64,000 bases of DNA, taken from Marinobacter sp. Its GTDB lineage: Bacteria > Pseudomonadota > Gammaproteobacteria > Pseudomonadales > Oleiphilaceae. The notes below the pieces were generated by a model. That model saw only the letters and a program-made list of their open reading frames with translations, made no database searches and was not told where the DNA came from. The DNA is taken from positions 1 through 64,000 of the forward strand of contig JAIUMV010000006.1 of the NCBI GenBank assembly GCA_022565395.1, given 5' to 3'. This document shows, piece after piece, positions 1-8,904 of the stretch (its first letter is position 1; each line of letters starts with the position of its first letter). A program made the position numbers and the translations under genes.

Positions 1-126
1 AATGGATCGAAGACTATAATCGCAGCCACCCGCACAAGGGGCTGAAAATGAAATCGCCCTGGGAATACCGGGCGGAACTGGCATCAAACGAATGAGGTGG
101 TGTTCGGTTTAGCGGGGGCAACTACA
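1..126 (+). mobile_element. Right end of an IS3-family insertion sequence (partial)
   Basis: The first 95 bases end a transposase reading frame. The bases after it, read inward on the minus strand from about 126, begin TGTAGTTGCCCCCGCTAAAC, which has the TG start and C-run typical of an IS3-group terminal inverted repeat. The element continues beyond the left edge, so its other end and target duplication cannot be seen. Its insertion truncates the lipoprotein gene on the minus strand. The exact boundary (about 126) is inferred from the TG terminus. Confidence 0.75.
3..95 (+). CDS. IS3-family transposase (OrfB), C-terminal fragment
   Basis: Thirty codons and a stop in frame from base 3. The peptide contains WIEDYNRSHPHKGL followed by SPWEYR, the usual C-terminal end of the rve/DDE integrase core of IS3-type OrfB proteins, where a YN...RPH..L...SP..(F/Y) motif follows the last catalytic residue. 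The start and the catalytic DDE residues lie left of the window. Whether the whole transposase is intact cannot be judged. Confidence 0.8.
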   Translation, partial: WIEDYNRSHPHKGLKMKSPWEYRAELASNE

Positions 127-671
127 GGTTTGCCGGTATGGTCGGAAGGGTCAGGGAAGGCAATTTCCAGGCGGGCGACGGAGGAGGTGGTGGCCAGGTT
201 GTAGTCTGCCACCAGCAAGTCACCGTTACTGGTGAATGCGATGCCATTGGGCAGGAAGATCTGGTCGATGGGGTCGTTGCGATCGTTGGTGGCGTAGAGT
301 AGCTGGAAGTCCATTCTTTCATAGGGTGTGGCAGGCAGCCTTGCCGCAAAGAGGTGGTTGTTCTTGAAGATAAAGAACCGCAGCTCCACACAGGTGGTGA
401 ATACCCAGCCGTTGTATTCAGCAATCCCGGTAAAGTTGCACTGGATACCGGCCGGATTGAGGGGCTCGGGCGGTGCGTCATGGCTCAGCTTCTGATAGAT
501 ACTTTTGCCGCCGGTGACCAGCAGTGCGCCATTGCTGGTAAACAGGATGTTTTCAGCGTCTCCGATGATGCCTTCTTGGCGGGTGTCGTAGCAGCCACTC
601 AGAGTGGTCAGGGCAGCGGCGAACAGGAGGGGGAATTTCAGGCGGTTCTTGAGTGTGATTTTCACAGCCAT
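84..671 (-). pseudogene. Lipoprotein gene truncated by the IS3 element (beta-propeller-like remnant)
   Basis: The start at 671 has AAAGGA a few bases upstream. Residues 1-27 form a lipoprotein signal peptide ending in the lipobox LSGC, so the product would be lipid-anchored. The remainder has repeated IxFTSNGxLLVxxG/D segments (about residues 40-55 and 145-160), as in NHL/SMP-30-like beta-propeller proteins. The native gene stops at about position 127. The last dozen or so residues, ending NTTSFV, are read from the IS terminal repeat and end in a stop inside the transposase gene. Roughly 180 native residues remain, too short for a full propeller, so it is probably non-functional. The propeller assignment is tentative. 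Confidence 0.65.
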
Positions 672-893
672 TGATCCTTTTGTTGTGGTTATTATTTCAA
701 CGACCTGCGCTTCGATGGAGCGACTGCAAGCGCATCAGGCATGTCTGGCTTCGGGGCTTTGTTTTTGTTGTCCCGATAGCCACAGCTGGCCATTCAGGCG
801 TCCAGCAACACCCGTAAGCCTAGGTGACGAAGGTGCTTACCGGTATCGCCTGATTGGGGGATGGTGTTTTGAGCGTGCTAGTTGCGAGAAGAG

Positions 894-1253
894 CTAAATT
901 TCAGGGCGGGTCCACAACCATAGTGCTACCAATCCCAGAAAGGGCGGCAGCACCCAGCGCATAATTTGAGGTACGGGCGTCAGAAAGATCGTCACGATAC
1001 TTGCAGTCATAAGGAGTGTTGCCATCCACTTGGCTTTGCGTGGTATTGCTCGTTTTTCTCGCCAGTGCCTGATGCTGGGGCCGTAGCGGGGGTGATCCAG
1101 CAGGCGCTGCTCCAGCTCGGGCCAGCCATGACTGCCGGCCCAGGCCGCCAGTAGCAAAAAGGGTACCGTCGGTAGTCCAGGGAGAATGATGCCAAGTGTA
1201 CCCAGGGCCACTGCGATACTGGCGAGTGCGCGCCACAGTAATCTGCGCACCAT
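894..1253 (-). CDS. YbaN-family (DUF454) inner membrane protein
   Basis: This 119-residue protein opens with a hydrophobic stretch containing LGTLGIILPGLPTVPFLLLA, the signature of the DUF454/YbaN family, and has two more hydrophobic segments near residues 78-95 and 98-113. It is predicted to be an inner membrane protein; the family has no established function. GAGG lies about eight bases before the start. It begins nine bases after the upstream ABC1-kinase gene ends, so the two are probably co-transcribed. Confidence 0.85.
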   Translation of the reverse strand: MVRRLLWRALASIAVALGTLGIILPGLPTVPFLLLAAWAGSHGWPELEQRLLDHPRYGPSIRHWREKRAIPRKAKWMATLLMTASIVTIFLTPVPQIMRWVLPPFLGLVALWLWTRPEI

Positions 1254-1262
1254 AGGCGTCCC

Positions 1263-2564
1263 TCAGTGTGGCTCCAGCGCCAGATATTCGCGCAGGGCAT
1301 CACGAAAAGCTGCCTGCACCCCCAGCCGTTTCATGATCCAGTAATGCCCGGCAATCATGCGGTCGATGAATATGCTCTCTACCGGCGGTTTGAAGTAGTC
1401 CAGGTACTTGAACACGGTGGTGGTTTTGGCAGCGACCGACTTGTGGATGTTGGCGGCCCCGTAGTCATAGGGTTGATCCGTGTCGAAAGGCTGGATCAGG
1501 ATGTCACGCCACATGGCGTAGTAGGCTTCATCCACCGCCGGTTGAGACTCCACGCGGGCACCCAGGGCGATCAGGTGCTGGTCGAGGGCAGCGTAGTCTT
1601 CCTGGATGGCGGCAATCAGCATGTGACGATAGGCTTCAACAATCTCCGGCTTGAGCTGTTTGACGCAGCCAAAGTCGTACATGATCAGGGTGCCGTCAGG
1701 GCGGAAGGCAAAATTGCCTGCGTGTGGGTCGCCGTGAATGCACTGGAAGCGAAACAGCTGATCCGCCATGGTGGTGAAGATGCGGCGGCCGATCAGGTTG
1801 ACGGTGTCTTGATCATAGCGCTCCGGTGTAACGTCACTGATGTGGTCGCCCTCCACCAGTTCCAGCGTCAATACCCGGCGGCTGGAATGGCTGTCGATCA
1901 CGGCAGGGATCAGCACACCCATGTCGTTTTTATGGAATTCGCGGAAGCGGCGGATATTGTTGGCTTCGTTTTCGTAGTCCAGCTCTTCCTTCAGGCGCTC
2001 GCGTATTTCCGCGAAGAGCTGGTCAACGGACTGCTTGGGCATCTTCAGTAAGCCGCCGAGGCGCAGGGTCATGCGCAGCTGGCGCAGGTCAGAGTCGCAG
2101 GAGGTGTCCACCCCAGGATATTGCACTTTGACGATGACGTCCTGCCCACTGTGCAGTCTGGCCTTATGCACCTGGCCAATAGATGCGGCAGCGTAGGGCG
2201 TTTCCTGCAGGTACTCGAACGCTTCTCCGACAGACTTGCCCAGTTCCTGTTCCAGTTGCGCCCGGATCACCTCAAAGGGCATGGGTGGCGCTTCTTTCTG
2301 CAGCTTCTGTAGCGCGTCGGAAAACTCCTTGGGCAGGAAGTCCTGGGTTTGTGAGGCAATCTGTCCCACTTTCATGACCGCACCCTTGAGCTCGCCCAGG
2401 GTGCCGGCGATCTCTTCCGCCATGCGGCTGTAGGCTTTACTACGGCGTTCCTCGTCAAGTTCACGGCCAAACAGCTGGCGGGTTTTCTGGCCCGCATATT
2501 GGCCAGCGACGGATGCCGTCATGCCTGCCAGTTTAAAAAAACGTCCGGTTCGGGTTTTCTTCAT
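1263..2564 (-). CDS. ABC1/AarF/UbiB-family atypical kinase
   Basis: A 433-residue protein with the ABC1 family hallmarks: the KxGQ motif (MKVGQIASQ, near residue 66), an Ala-rich nucleotide loop (AAASIGQVHKA) and the catalytic segment HGDPHAGNF followed by the metal-binding MYDFG. Members resemble protein kinases but behave as ATPases linked to ubiquinone synthesis or lipid homeostasis. This one lacks the long C-terminal membrane anchor of canonical UbiB and does not sit beside ubiE or ubiJ, so it is more likely an AarF-type paralogue than the housekeeping UbiB. It is followed closely by the DUF454 gene. Confidence 0.85.
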   Translation of the reverse strand: MKKTRTGRFFKLAGMTASVAGQYAGQKTRQLFGRELDEERRSKAYSRMAEEIAGTLGELKGAVMKVGQIASQTQDFLPKEFSDALQKLQKEAPPMPFEVIRAQLEQELGKSVGEAFEYLQETPYAAASIGQVHKARLHSGQDVIVKVQYPGVDTSCDSDLRQLRMTLRLGGLLKMPKQSVDQLFAEIRERLKEELDYENEANNIRRFREFHKNDMGVLIPAVIDSHSSRRVLTLELVEGDHISDVTPERYDQDTVNLIGRRIFTTMADQLFRFQCIHGDPHAGNFAFRPDGTLIMYDFGCVKQLKPEIVEAYRHMLIAAIQEDYAALDQHLIALGARVESQPAVDEAYYAMWRDILIQPFDTDQPYDYGAANIHKSVAAKTTTVFKYLDYFKPPVESIFIDRMIAGHYWIMKRLGVQAAFRDALREYLALEPH

Positions 2565-2656
2565 GATGTGCTGGTTTCCGGTGGATGAACTATAACCAGT
2601 TTTCCGCTATCCTTCGCGCCGCTTAATTCCAGATCACGAAGCCGCCAGAGAGTTCC

Positions 2657-3274
2657 ATGTTCGACATCATATACCTCCTTGAGATGATCGGCATTGTCGC
2701 TTTTGCCATTTCCGGCATGATTGCGGCGCGATCCAAAAACATGGACCCGGTGGGGGTCTTTACCATCGCGTTTGCAACAGCGCTGGGTGGCGGTACCTTG
2801 CGGGACCTGTTTATGGACAACCACCCGCTGTACTGGATTCGTCATGAAGAGATCCCCATCCTGATCCTTATTATGGCGGTCGTCTACAGCTATTACCGCC
2901 CCTTGGGCAAGATTCGTGAATCCAATATTGTCGTACCTGATGCCATCGGTCTCGGGATCTTTTCCATTCTCGGTGCCCAGTTGGCACTGGACCTGGGGCA
3001 CTCCTGGTTTATTGCCTCTCTGCTGGGGGTCATGACGGGTACCTTTGGCGGCATGATCCGGGACACCCTTTGCAACGAGGTACCGTTTATCTTCCGTAAG
3101 GATCAGGTATACGCATCTATCTCCTTTGTGGGTTGCTGGGTGTATTTTGTCTGCAACTGGCTGCTGGAGAGCCATGCGGCGGCCCTGGCCATCGGTTTGC
3201 TGTTTATTGTCTTGACCCGGCTGCTGGCCGTGCGTTTTGACATTCGCCTGCAGCGGGACCCGCACCATCATTGA
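2657..3274 (+). CDS. TRIC-type cation channel family protein (YicG/UPF0126)
   Basis: This 205-residue integral membrane protein has about six or seven hydrophobic segments and two copies of the family signature: an FAxSGMIAA...D..G half followed by GGGTLRDLF near residue 50, and a second half with GTFGGMIRDTL near residue 135. This inverted two-repeat layout is that of bacterial homologues of trimeric intracellular cation channels. It is transcribed divergently from the ABC1 kinase. Physiological substrate and role in bacteria are not settled. Confidence 0.85.
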   Translation: MFDIIYLLEMIGIVAFAISGMIAARSKNMDPVGVFTIAFATALGGGTLRDLFMDNHPLYWIRHEEIPILILIMAVVYSYYRPLGKIRESNIVVPDAIGLGIFSILGAQLALDLGHSWFIASLLGVMTGTFGGMIRDTLCNEVPFIFRKDQVYASISFVGCWVYFVCNWLLESHAAALAIGLLFIVLTRLLAVRFDIRLQRDPHHH

Positions 3275-3449
3275 TCGGCGCTGAGCCAGTATTGGGCGCG
3301 TCAATGCGCTGGTCATTACGGAAATAACGGATTTGGGCGGTAGGGCCCTGGCCTTTACCATGGCCTCATTTTTGCCTGGGCACCCTGTGCTGTGCCGCAG
3401 TACCCCGACTGATGAATTCACTTACAACCGCATATAGGCTGGTTCTGAC

Positions 3450-4742
3450 ATGCTAGAGCGACTGTTCAAACTCCAGGAACATGGCACCACCGTCAAACGC
3501 GAGGTGGTGGCGGGTATCACCACCTTCCTGACCATGGCATACATTATTGTGGTCAACCCCAGCATCTTGTCGTCAACGGGCATGGATTACGGCGCGGTTT
3601 TTGTAGCGACCTGCCTGGCGGCGGTCATTGGTACGCTGATCATGGGCTTGTGGGCGAATTATCCCATTGCCCAGGCACCGGGTATGGGGCTGAATGCCTT
3701 TTTCTCGTTCACCGTGGTGGGTGCCATGGGCTACAGCTGGCAGGTGGCCCTGGGTGCTGTGTTCATCTCCGGTTTTCTGTTTTTCCTGCTCAGTATCTTC
3801 AAGGTGCGGGAATGGATCATTAACAGTATTCCCCTGTCTCTGCGTTTTGGCATTTCTGCCGGTATTGGTTTCTTCCTGGCCATCATTGCCCTGAAAAATG
3901 CTGGCGTGGTAGTGGGGCATCCGGCAACGCTGGTTACCCTCGGGGATGTCACCGCGGCTGAGTCGCTGCTGTTCTTTGCCGGTTTCCTGCTGATTTGTGC
4001 ACTGTCGTTCCGCAAGGTGACCGGCGCGGTGGTGATTGGCATTCTGGCCATTACCGTGCTGGCGCTGATGCTGGGCATGATTGAATACAATGGCTTGGTA
4101 TCCGCGCCCCCCAGCATGATGCCCACCTTGCTGGAGCTGGATATTGTCGGCGCCCTGGATGTGGCGATGATCAGCGTGATCTTCGCCTTCCTGTTTGTGG
4201 ATCTGTTCGACACCTCCGGCACCCTGATCGGCGCCGCCCAGCGCGGTAACCTGCTGGACAAGGACGGCAAGCTGCCACGCCTGGGTCGTGCCCTGATGTC
4301 TGACTCTGTGGCCACCATGTCCGGTGCGGCCATGGGAACCTCCACCACCACCAGCTATATTGAATCCACCGCCGGTATTGCAGCGGGTGGCCGCACCGGT
4401 CTTACCGCCGTGGTGGTGGCGGGCTTTTTCCTGCTGTGTCTGTTCCTGGCGCCGCTGGCCGCCATGATCCCCGCCTATGCGGCAGCTCCGGCGCTGCTGT
4501 TTGTGGCGGTGCTGATGACCAGTGGTCTGAAACTGATTGACTGGGAAGATGTCACAGAGGCCGCCCCGGCGGTGGTCACCGCGCTGGTAATGCCGCTGAC
4601 GTTCTCCATTGCTGACGGCATTGCCCTGGGCTTTATTACCTATGCGGCGGTCAAGGCGCTGGCGGGTCGCTGGGATCAGCTCAACATCAGCATTATCATT
4701 ATTGCTGTGGTGTTCGTACTGAAATTCATGTTTCTGGACTGA
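3450..4742 (+). CDS. NCS2-family purine permease (adenine/guanine/hypoxanthine type)
   Basis: A 430-residue polytopic inner membrane protein of the AzgA-like branch of the nucleobase:cation symporter-2 family. It shows the N-terminal [16 protein letters not shown] signature, [11 protein letters not shown], the motif [13 protein letters not shown] near residue 73, and the conserved [13 protein letters not shown] and [13 protein letters not shown] segments. Such proteins import adenine, guanine or hypoxanthine with protons. The next gene, 17 bases downstream, is adenine phosphoribosyltransferase, which supports a joint purine-salvage role; exact substrate preference is not readable from the sequence. 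Confidence 0.92.
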   Translation: MLERLFKLQEHGTTVKREVVAGITTFLTMAYIIVVNPSILSSTGMDYGAVFVATCLAAVIGTLIMGLWANYPIAQAPGMGLNAFFSFTVVGAMGYSWQVALGAVFISGFLFFLLSIFKVREWIINSIPLSLRFGISAGIGFFLAIIALKNAGVVVGHPATLVTLGDVTAAESLLFFAGFLLICALSFRKVTGAVVIGILAITVLALMLGMIEYNGLVSAPPSMMPTLLELDIVGALDVAMISVIFAFLFVDLFDTSGTLIGAAQRGNLLDKDGKLPRLGRALMSDSVATMSGAAMGTSTTTSYIESTAGIAAGGRTGLTAVVVAGFFLLCLFLAPLAAMIPAYAAAPALLFVAVLMTSGLKLIDWEDVTEAAPAVVTALVMPLTFSIADGIALGFITYAAVKALAGRWDQLNISIIIIAVVFVLKFMFLD

Positions 4743-4759
4743 GTGGGGTAGCTGCGGGA

Positions 4760-5302
4760 ATGGATTATTTTGCTGAGAGCATCAAGGCTGCCATCCGCAC
4801 GGTGCCGGACTGGCCGAAACCCGGCGTACAGTTCCGGGATATCACCACGGTACTGCAGGATCGCACGGCCTTTCGCAAGCTGATCGATGCCTTTGTGCAT
4901 CGCTACCATGGCCAGGCTATCGATGCCGTAGCTGCGGTGGATGCCCGGGGCTTTGTGATCGGTTCGGCATTGGCCTATGAGCTCAATGCCGGCTTGGTGC
5001 TGATCCGTAAAAAAGGCAAGCTGCCTTTCGATACCGAGGTGGAAGACTATAATCTGGAGTATGGCACTGCGTCGGTAGAGCTTCATAAGGATGCCTTCCG
5101 GCCGGGCGACAAGGTGGTCCTGGTGGATGATCTTATCGCCACCGGAGGCACCATGCTGGCCGCCGCGCGGTTGATTCGTCGGTTGGGCGCTGAGATTACC
5201 GAGGTGGCAGCGATGATTGATCTGCCAGACCTCGGCGGTTCAGCCCGTTTGCGGGAGGAGCAGTTGCCGGTATACACCGTCTGTTCCTTTGAAGGTGACT
5301 GA
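4760..5302 (+). CDS. apt: Adenine phosphoribosyltransferase
   Basis: This cytoplasmic 180-residue enzyme makes AMP from adenine and PRPP. The PRPP-binding loop [17 protein letters not shown] (about residues 120-136) and the N-terminal substrate segment [13 protein letters not shown] are intact, and the length matches the family. It follows the purine permease closely, forming a salvage pair, and is followed one base later by a fumarylacetoacetate-hydrolase-family gene that is probably co-transcribed. Confidence 0.97.
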   Translation: MDYFAESIKAAIRTVPDWPKPGVQFRDITTVLQDRTAFRKLIDAFVHRYHGQAIDAVAAVDARGFVIGSALAYELNAGLVLIRKKGKLPFDTEVEDYNLEYGTASVELHKDAFRPGDKVVLVDDLIATGGTMLAAARLIRRLGAEITEVAAMIDLPDLGGSARLREEQLPVYTVCSFEGD

Positions 5303-5303
5303 T

Positions 5304-5969
5304 ATGACCGGGTATGCGCATCACTGGGCGGATGGCAGCGATATTGGACTGCCGTTGGGTAAGATTGTCTGTATCGGCCGTAACTACGCAGAACACGCGG
5401 CCGAACTGGATAACCCGGTGCCTGATGCCCCCCTGTTGTTTATCAAACCCGCTACCGCAGCAGTGGATATGCGCCGGCCGTTGGTGATTCCCCATGATCG
5501 CGGACTGGTGCATTTTGAAACCGAGCTGGCAGTGCTGATCGGTAAGCAGCTTCACAACGCCAGCGAGGTGGATGCCCGTGCCGCCGTGCTGGGCTATGGC
5601 CTGGCACTGGATCTGACCTTGCGGGATGTGCAGGCCGAGCTCAAGGCCCAGGGGCACCCCTGGGAGCGAGCCAAAGCGTTTGACGGTGCCTGCCCCCTGT
5701 CGCCTTTTGTCACCGGCTCAGCATTGGCCGGACGCAGCGCACTGCACTTTGCCCTTACGGTGGATGGTGAAGCCCGGCAGCGCGGTGATACTGCGGAGAT
5801 GATCCACCCCCTGTTCAAACTGATTGCCCATATGAGTGAGCACTTCACCCTGGTACCGGGTGATGTGGTGCTGACCGGCACACCCAAAGGCGTCGGCCCG
5901 TTGGTGGCAGGCCAAGCGCTGGTGCTGACCCTTGAGGACGCGCTGCGGGTAGAAACCTCCGTACAGTAA
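5304..5969 (+). CDS. Fumarylacetoacetate hydrolase family protein
   Basis: A 221-residue FAH-fold protein. It opens with GKIVCIGRNYAEHAAEL, continues with FIKPATA and the metal-binding segment HFETELAVLIGK, and ends with GDVVLTGTPKGVGPL; these are the typical fold and Mg-site motifs of YcgM-like acylpyruvate hydrolases and decarboxylases. The ATG at 5304, one base after the apt stop, gives a product matching the family start. A longer reading from 5217 would overlap apt and is unlikely. Likely activities include oxaloacetate decarboxylase or acylpyruvase; the substrate cannot be assigned. Confidence 0.9.
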   Translation: MTGYAHHWADGSDIGLPLGKIVCIGRNYAEHAAELDNPVPDAPLLFIKPATAAVDMRRPLVIPHDRGLVHFETELAVLIGKQLHNASEVDARAAVLGYGLALDLTLRDVQAELKAQGHPWERAKAFDGACPLSPFVTGSALAGRSALHFALTVDGEARQRGDTAEMIHPLFKLIAHMSEHFTLVPGDVVLTGTPKGVGPLVAGQALVLTLEDALRVETSVQ

Positions 5970-6030
5970 GTGGGCGGTTCGCTGATTCGCCAGGCTTATC
6001 CGGCGCTATCAGTAGGAGTAATTTGATTCA

Positions 6031-6047
6031 TAGCCCCTGCGGGGCTA
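6031..6047. other. Perfect short hairpin before the quinone oxidoreductase gene
   Basis: TAGCCCC-TGC-GGGGCTA forms a perfect seven-base-pair stem with a three-base loop, between the FAH-family gene and the quinone oxidoreductase. No T-run follows on either strand, so it is a weak terminator candidate or a structure in the leader of the downstream gene. Confidence 0.4.
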
Positions 6048-6093
6048 GCCTTGTGTGCATCCTGATTATTTCCAACCAGAGCACACAACAATC

Positions 6094-7071
6094 ATGAAAG
6101 CCATCCTCTGTACTGAATACGGCCCCGTCGAGAAACTAACCCTCGGTGAAGCCAAATCCCCAGATGCCAAAGGCAGCGGCGTCAAAATCCGCGTCAAGGC
6201 GGCGGGCCTCAACTTTCCTGATACCCTCATTATCGAAGGCAAATACCAGTTCAAACCTCCCATGCCGTTCGCTCCGGGCGGCGAAATGGCCGGAGAGGTC
6301 ATTGCGGTGGGAGACAAGGTGACACGCTTCAAGGTGGGTGACCGGGTGATGGGGCTCACAGGCTACGGCGCCTTTGCAGAAGAGGTGGTGGTGGCCGAGT
6401 CTAACCTTTTGCCAGTGCCGGAGGGCATGAGTGATGACAAGGCGGCCGCCTTCACCATGGTGTATGGCACGTCTTACTACGCGCTCAAGCAGCGTGGCAA
6501 CCTGCAGCCAGGGGAAACCCTGTTGGTACTGGGGGCCAGCGGTGGCGTGGGCCTGGCGACGGTGGAGCTGGGTAAAGCCATGGGCGCCACGGTGATTGCC
6601 GCCGCCAGTTCGGCGGAGAAGCTGGCTGTCGCCAAAGCCGCAGGCGCTGATGAGCTGATCAACTACAGTGAGGAAGACCTCAAGGACGCGGTCAAGAAAC
6701 TGACCAAAAACCGCGGTGTGGATGTCATTTACGACCCCGTTGGTGGTGACTACACCGAGGCGGCCCTGCGTACCATGGCCTGGAACGGGCGCCACCTGAT
6801 CATTGGTTTTGCCGCCGGCGATATTCCGAAGATTCCCGCAAACCTGACGCTACTGAAGGGCTGCTCAGTCGTCGGCGTGTTCTGGGGCAATTTCACCATG
6901 AAGGAGCCGCAGGTCAGTGCTGACAACATGATGACATTGCTGAAGCTGTACAGTGAAGGCAAGATCGACCCTAAGGTCAGCGACGTATTTGCCTTCGAGG
7001 ACTACGCCGGTGCCTTCCGCGCCCTGAGCGAGCGCCGGGCTACAGGCAAGGTGGTGCTGCGGGTGTCCTGA
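6094..7071 (+). CDS. Zinc-independent NADPH:quinone oxidoreductase-like protein (MDR superfamily)
   Basis: A 325-residue cytoplasmic medium-chain reductase. The GroES-like N-terminal half contains AAGLNFPDTLIIEGKYQ and the Rossmann half has the nucleotide motif VLGASGGVGLATVELGKAMGA in the usual position (about residues 145-165). The zinc-binding cysteines of alcohol dehydrogenases are absent, as in QOR-type enzymes. Later motifs DVIYDPVGGD and WNGRHLIIGFAAG fit the family. I chose the ATG at 6094 because MKAILCTEYG is the standard start; an upstream ATG at 6055 adds 13 unconserved residues. Likely role: NADPH-dependent reduction of quinones or enones. Confidence 0.9.
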   Translation: MKAILCTEYGPVEKLTLGEAKSPDAKGSGVKIRVKAAGLNFPDTLIIEGKYQFKPPMPFAPGGEMAGEVIAVGDKVTRFKVGDRVMGLTGYGAFAEEVVVAESNLLPVPEGMSDDKAAAFTMVYGTSYYALKQRGNLQPGETLLVLGASGGVGLATVELGKAMGATVIAAASSAEKLAVAKAAGADELINYSEEDLKDAVKKLTKNRGVDVIYDPVGGDYTEAALRTMAWNGRHLIIGFAAGDIPKIPANLTLLKGCSVVGVFWGNFTMKEPQVSADNMMTLLKLYSEGKIDPKVSDVFAFEDYAGAFRALSERRATGKVVLRVS

Positions 7072-7099
7072 AACGGGTGTGGCAAATGGTCGGCGTGGT

Positions 7100-7133
7100 G
7101 TCCCTCGGGCCAGGAAATACCGGCCCAGAGGAC
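7100..7133. terminator. Possible terminator hairpin after the quinone oxidoreductase
   Basis: Arms of about 12 bases (GTCCCTCGGGCC and GGCCCAGAGGAC) with two mismatches and a ten-base loop lie 28 bases after the stop. No T-run follows, so intrinsic termination is uncertain. Confidence 0.35.
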
Positions 7134-7213
7134 CTTATCGCATGGGCAGATCAAGCCATATATGTCAGAGGGCAGCAACGCAGCCGGGAGCGGAAGGCTG
7201 CAACCGGGGCGTC

Positions 7214-8212
7214 TTAGAGAGCCAGTGAGGCGTTTGCGGGCTTGTTGTCGACGTTGCTAAAGCGATCGATAATGGTGGCTGCGATCAATTTATGGCTGAT
7301 GGCGGTGTAGCCGCCACTGGCCAGCATAACGGTGGGAATATTTCTGGCTGCGAGGGCATCCAGCACCATACGGTCGCGCTCAAGCACGCCCTGCTCGGTG
7401 ATAGCCATGGCGCCCAGTTTATCCCCCGCGACAATATCGGTCCCCGCGTTGTAGTAAACCAGATCGAACGGCCCTTGTTCATCGAGAAATGCAGGCAGTG
7501 CTTCACGTAAGCGAGACAGGTATTCCTCATCCTGGCAGCCGGTATGGAATTCCAGACACGTTGTGGTAAAGCCTTTGGCTACCTTGTCACGGGGATAGAC
7601 GTCTGCGTTGTACGCATCAAGTATGCGCACGGAATCATCGTCTCTAAAACTAATTGCGAAACCTTGTCCCTGATGAGCGTCAAGATCGATGATGCCGACT
7701 TTGGCATGCTGATTCAGAATCCCCTTCTCCCGCAGCCAGTTAACGGCAATCGTGACATCGGAAAACAGGCAGAAGCCCTCACCATGGCCTGGCGATGCAT
7801 GGTGATAGCCGCCGCCAATATTTATGGCCAATGCCTGAGTATCCAGTGCTTTCTGCGTGGCGAGGACGGTGCCATAGGTCGCGTACCGCATGGGCAAAAC
7901 AATACGGTTATCAATCAGCTTTTGCGGGAGAAACCGCAAGGGCATCAGCTCAAGTGCCCGGCAAACGGGGACTTTGTGTTTGGTCAAGCCGATATAGAAG
8001 TCTGAGTGGCCCGCAGCAAGCTCCTCGTCACTAACGCCGCGCTCGACGATATGCAAGTGATCTGCAACTGTGGCGTCGCCCAGCGCCTTTCTGACAATCT
8101 GGAGTGCTTTGCTGTACTTCTTGCCATCAAAGGGATGCAGGAAATCAAGCCCAGGCAAGCTGATGTCGTAGTTTGGCGAGTACAGCAGTGAGGGTAATCT
8201 AGCTAGAGCCAT
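7214..8212 (-). CDS. Histone deacetylase family (HDAC11-like) zinc amidohydrolase
   Basis: Numbered from the ATG at 8212, this 332-residue protein keeps the deacetylase active site: the tandem histidines in GGGYHHASPGHGEGFC (137-138), the zinc ligands Asp178 and His180 in IIDLDAHQG and Asp264 in VAGDKLG, and the transition-state tyrosine Tyr302 in ASGGYT. The spacing resembles class IV (HDAC11-like) enzymes. Bacterial members deacylate lysines or small acetylated amines; the substrate here is unknown. I chose 8212 because AGGAAG precedes it by seven bases; an upstream ATG at 8230 is possible. Its start overlaps the end of the preceding gene by 14 bases, indicating translational coupling. Confidence 0.88.
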   Translation of the reverse strand: MALARLPSLLYSPNYDISLPGLDFLHPFDGKKYSKALQIVRKALGDATVADHLHIVERGVSDEELAAGHSDFYIGLTKHKVPVCRALELMPLRFLPQKLIDNRIVLPMRYATYGTVLATQKALDTQALAINIGGGYHHASPGHGEGFCLFSDVTIAVNWLREKGILNQHAKVGIIDLDAHQGQGFAISFRDDDSVRILDAYNADVYPRDKVAKGFTTTCLEFHTGCQDEEYLSRLREALPAFLDEQGPFDLVYYNAGTDIVAGDKLGAMAITEQGVLERDRMVLDALAARNIPTVMLASGGYTAISHKLIAATIIDRFSNVDNKPANASLAL

Positions 8213-8687
8213 TGGCGACTTCCTGTGCATAGCGCATTACTTGAAGCGGTGTCCACATGCCATAGCCAAAAACCTTGCCAAACCTGGAGTACCCTTCTGC
8301 GCTCGGCTTGAAGGATGGCGGCTTGCCAGAACCACGGTGAATGCATTCTGCGACAATAGATGAGCAATTTAGCGTACGTAACTGATAGGGTTCTTTCTGT
8401 ACTTCTGCCCAATACGTGATGATTGCTTGCACATCAACGGGTTCAATGGAAATTGCGAGAGGTTTTCTGCCGCCTTCTGCTTCAATGTCATGCTCTAGTA
8501 GTGCTACAGAGGTTGATCTATGAGACAGTTTGAGTTTCAGCCCTTTTTTTGCCTGGGGCTTGCCAATGCCATCATCTGGCCAGAAGCTGATGTATGTACC
8601 TCTTGCATTCCTCGAATCATGGACTCTAAGGGATGCATGCACCACGTTGCCTTGGTGCATAGGCCACACGTAAATAGTAACTTTCAT
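8199..8687 (-). CDS. Uncharacterised small protein, possible papain-like (permuted NlpC/P60-like) fold
   Basis: This 162-residue protein has no signal peptide. Two segments stand out: NVVHASLRVHD with His17 and TYISFWPDD near the N-terminus, and TLNCSSIVAECIHRG with Cys108 later. A His in a HASL strand followed by an N-C-S/helix is the arrangement of circularly permuted NlpC/P60 or papain-like hydrolases; this is inference from pattern only. The ATG at 8687 has AAGGA eight bases upstream and is preferred over the ATG at 8765. The coding region is visibly richer in A and T than its neighbours, suggesting acquisition by transfer. It overlaps the deacetylase gene. Confidence 0.6.
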   Translation of the reverse strand: MKVTIYVWPMHQGNVVHASLRVHDSRNARGTYISFWPDDGIGKPQAKKGLKLKLSHRSTSVALLEHDIEAEGGRKPLAISIEPVDVQAIITYWAEVQKEPYQLRTLNCSSIVAECIHRGSGKPPSFKPSAEGYSRFGKVFGYGMWTPLQVMRYAQEVANGSS

Positions 8688-8904
8688 ACCGACATCCTTG
8701 TAGCAGTGGGCAATAAACGCTGGTCGCATCCATGCCGCGTTATAAGAGTGATTGGAGGCTACCATGCCGTAGTATATCGCACAAGGCCATTAGGAATAGG
8801 TCGGACTTCGAATTCATCTTCTGATTTGAAGTCGGTTCTCTACCCAATGGTTACATGAGATCTTGGTAGTTGGTTTGACCTCAGAAGTAAAATCATAAGC
8901 CTGT

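Noticed and set aside
2561-3421. Long minus-strand frame (286 residues) opposite the TRIC-type gene
   Set aside because: Highly polar, no domain, fully antisense to a clear membrane protein gene; a shadow of its codon bias.
7134-7213. Possible structured RNA (signal recognition particle-like) after the quinone oxidoreductase
   Set aside because: A GGAAG-like stretch and a GCAGCC/GGCTGC pair were seen, but the conserved SRP core is absent and the pairing is weak.
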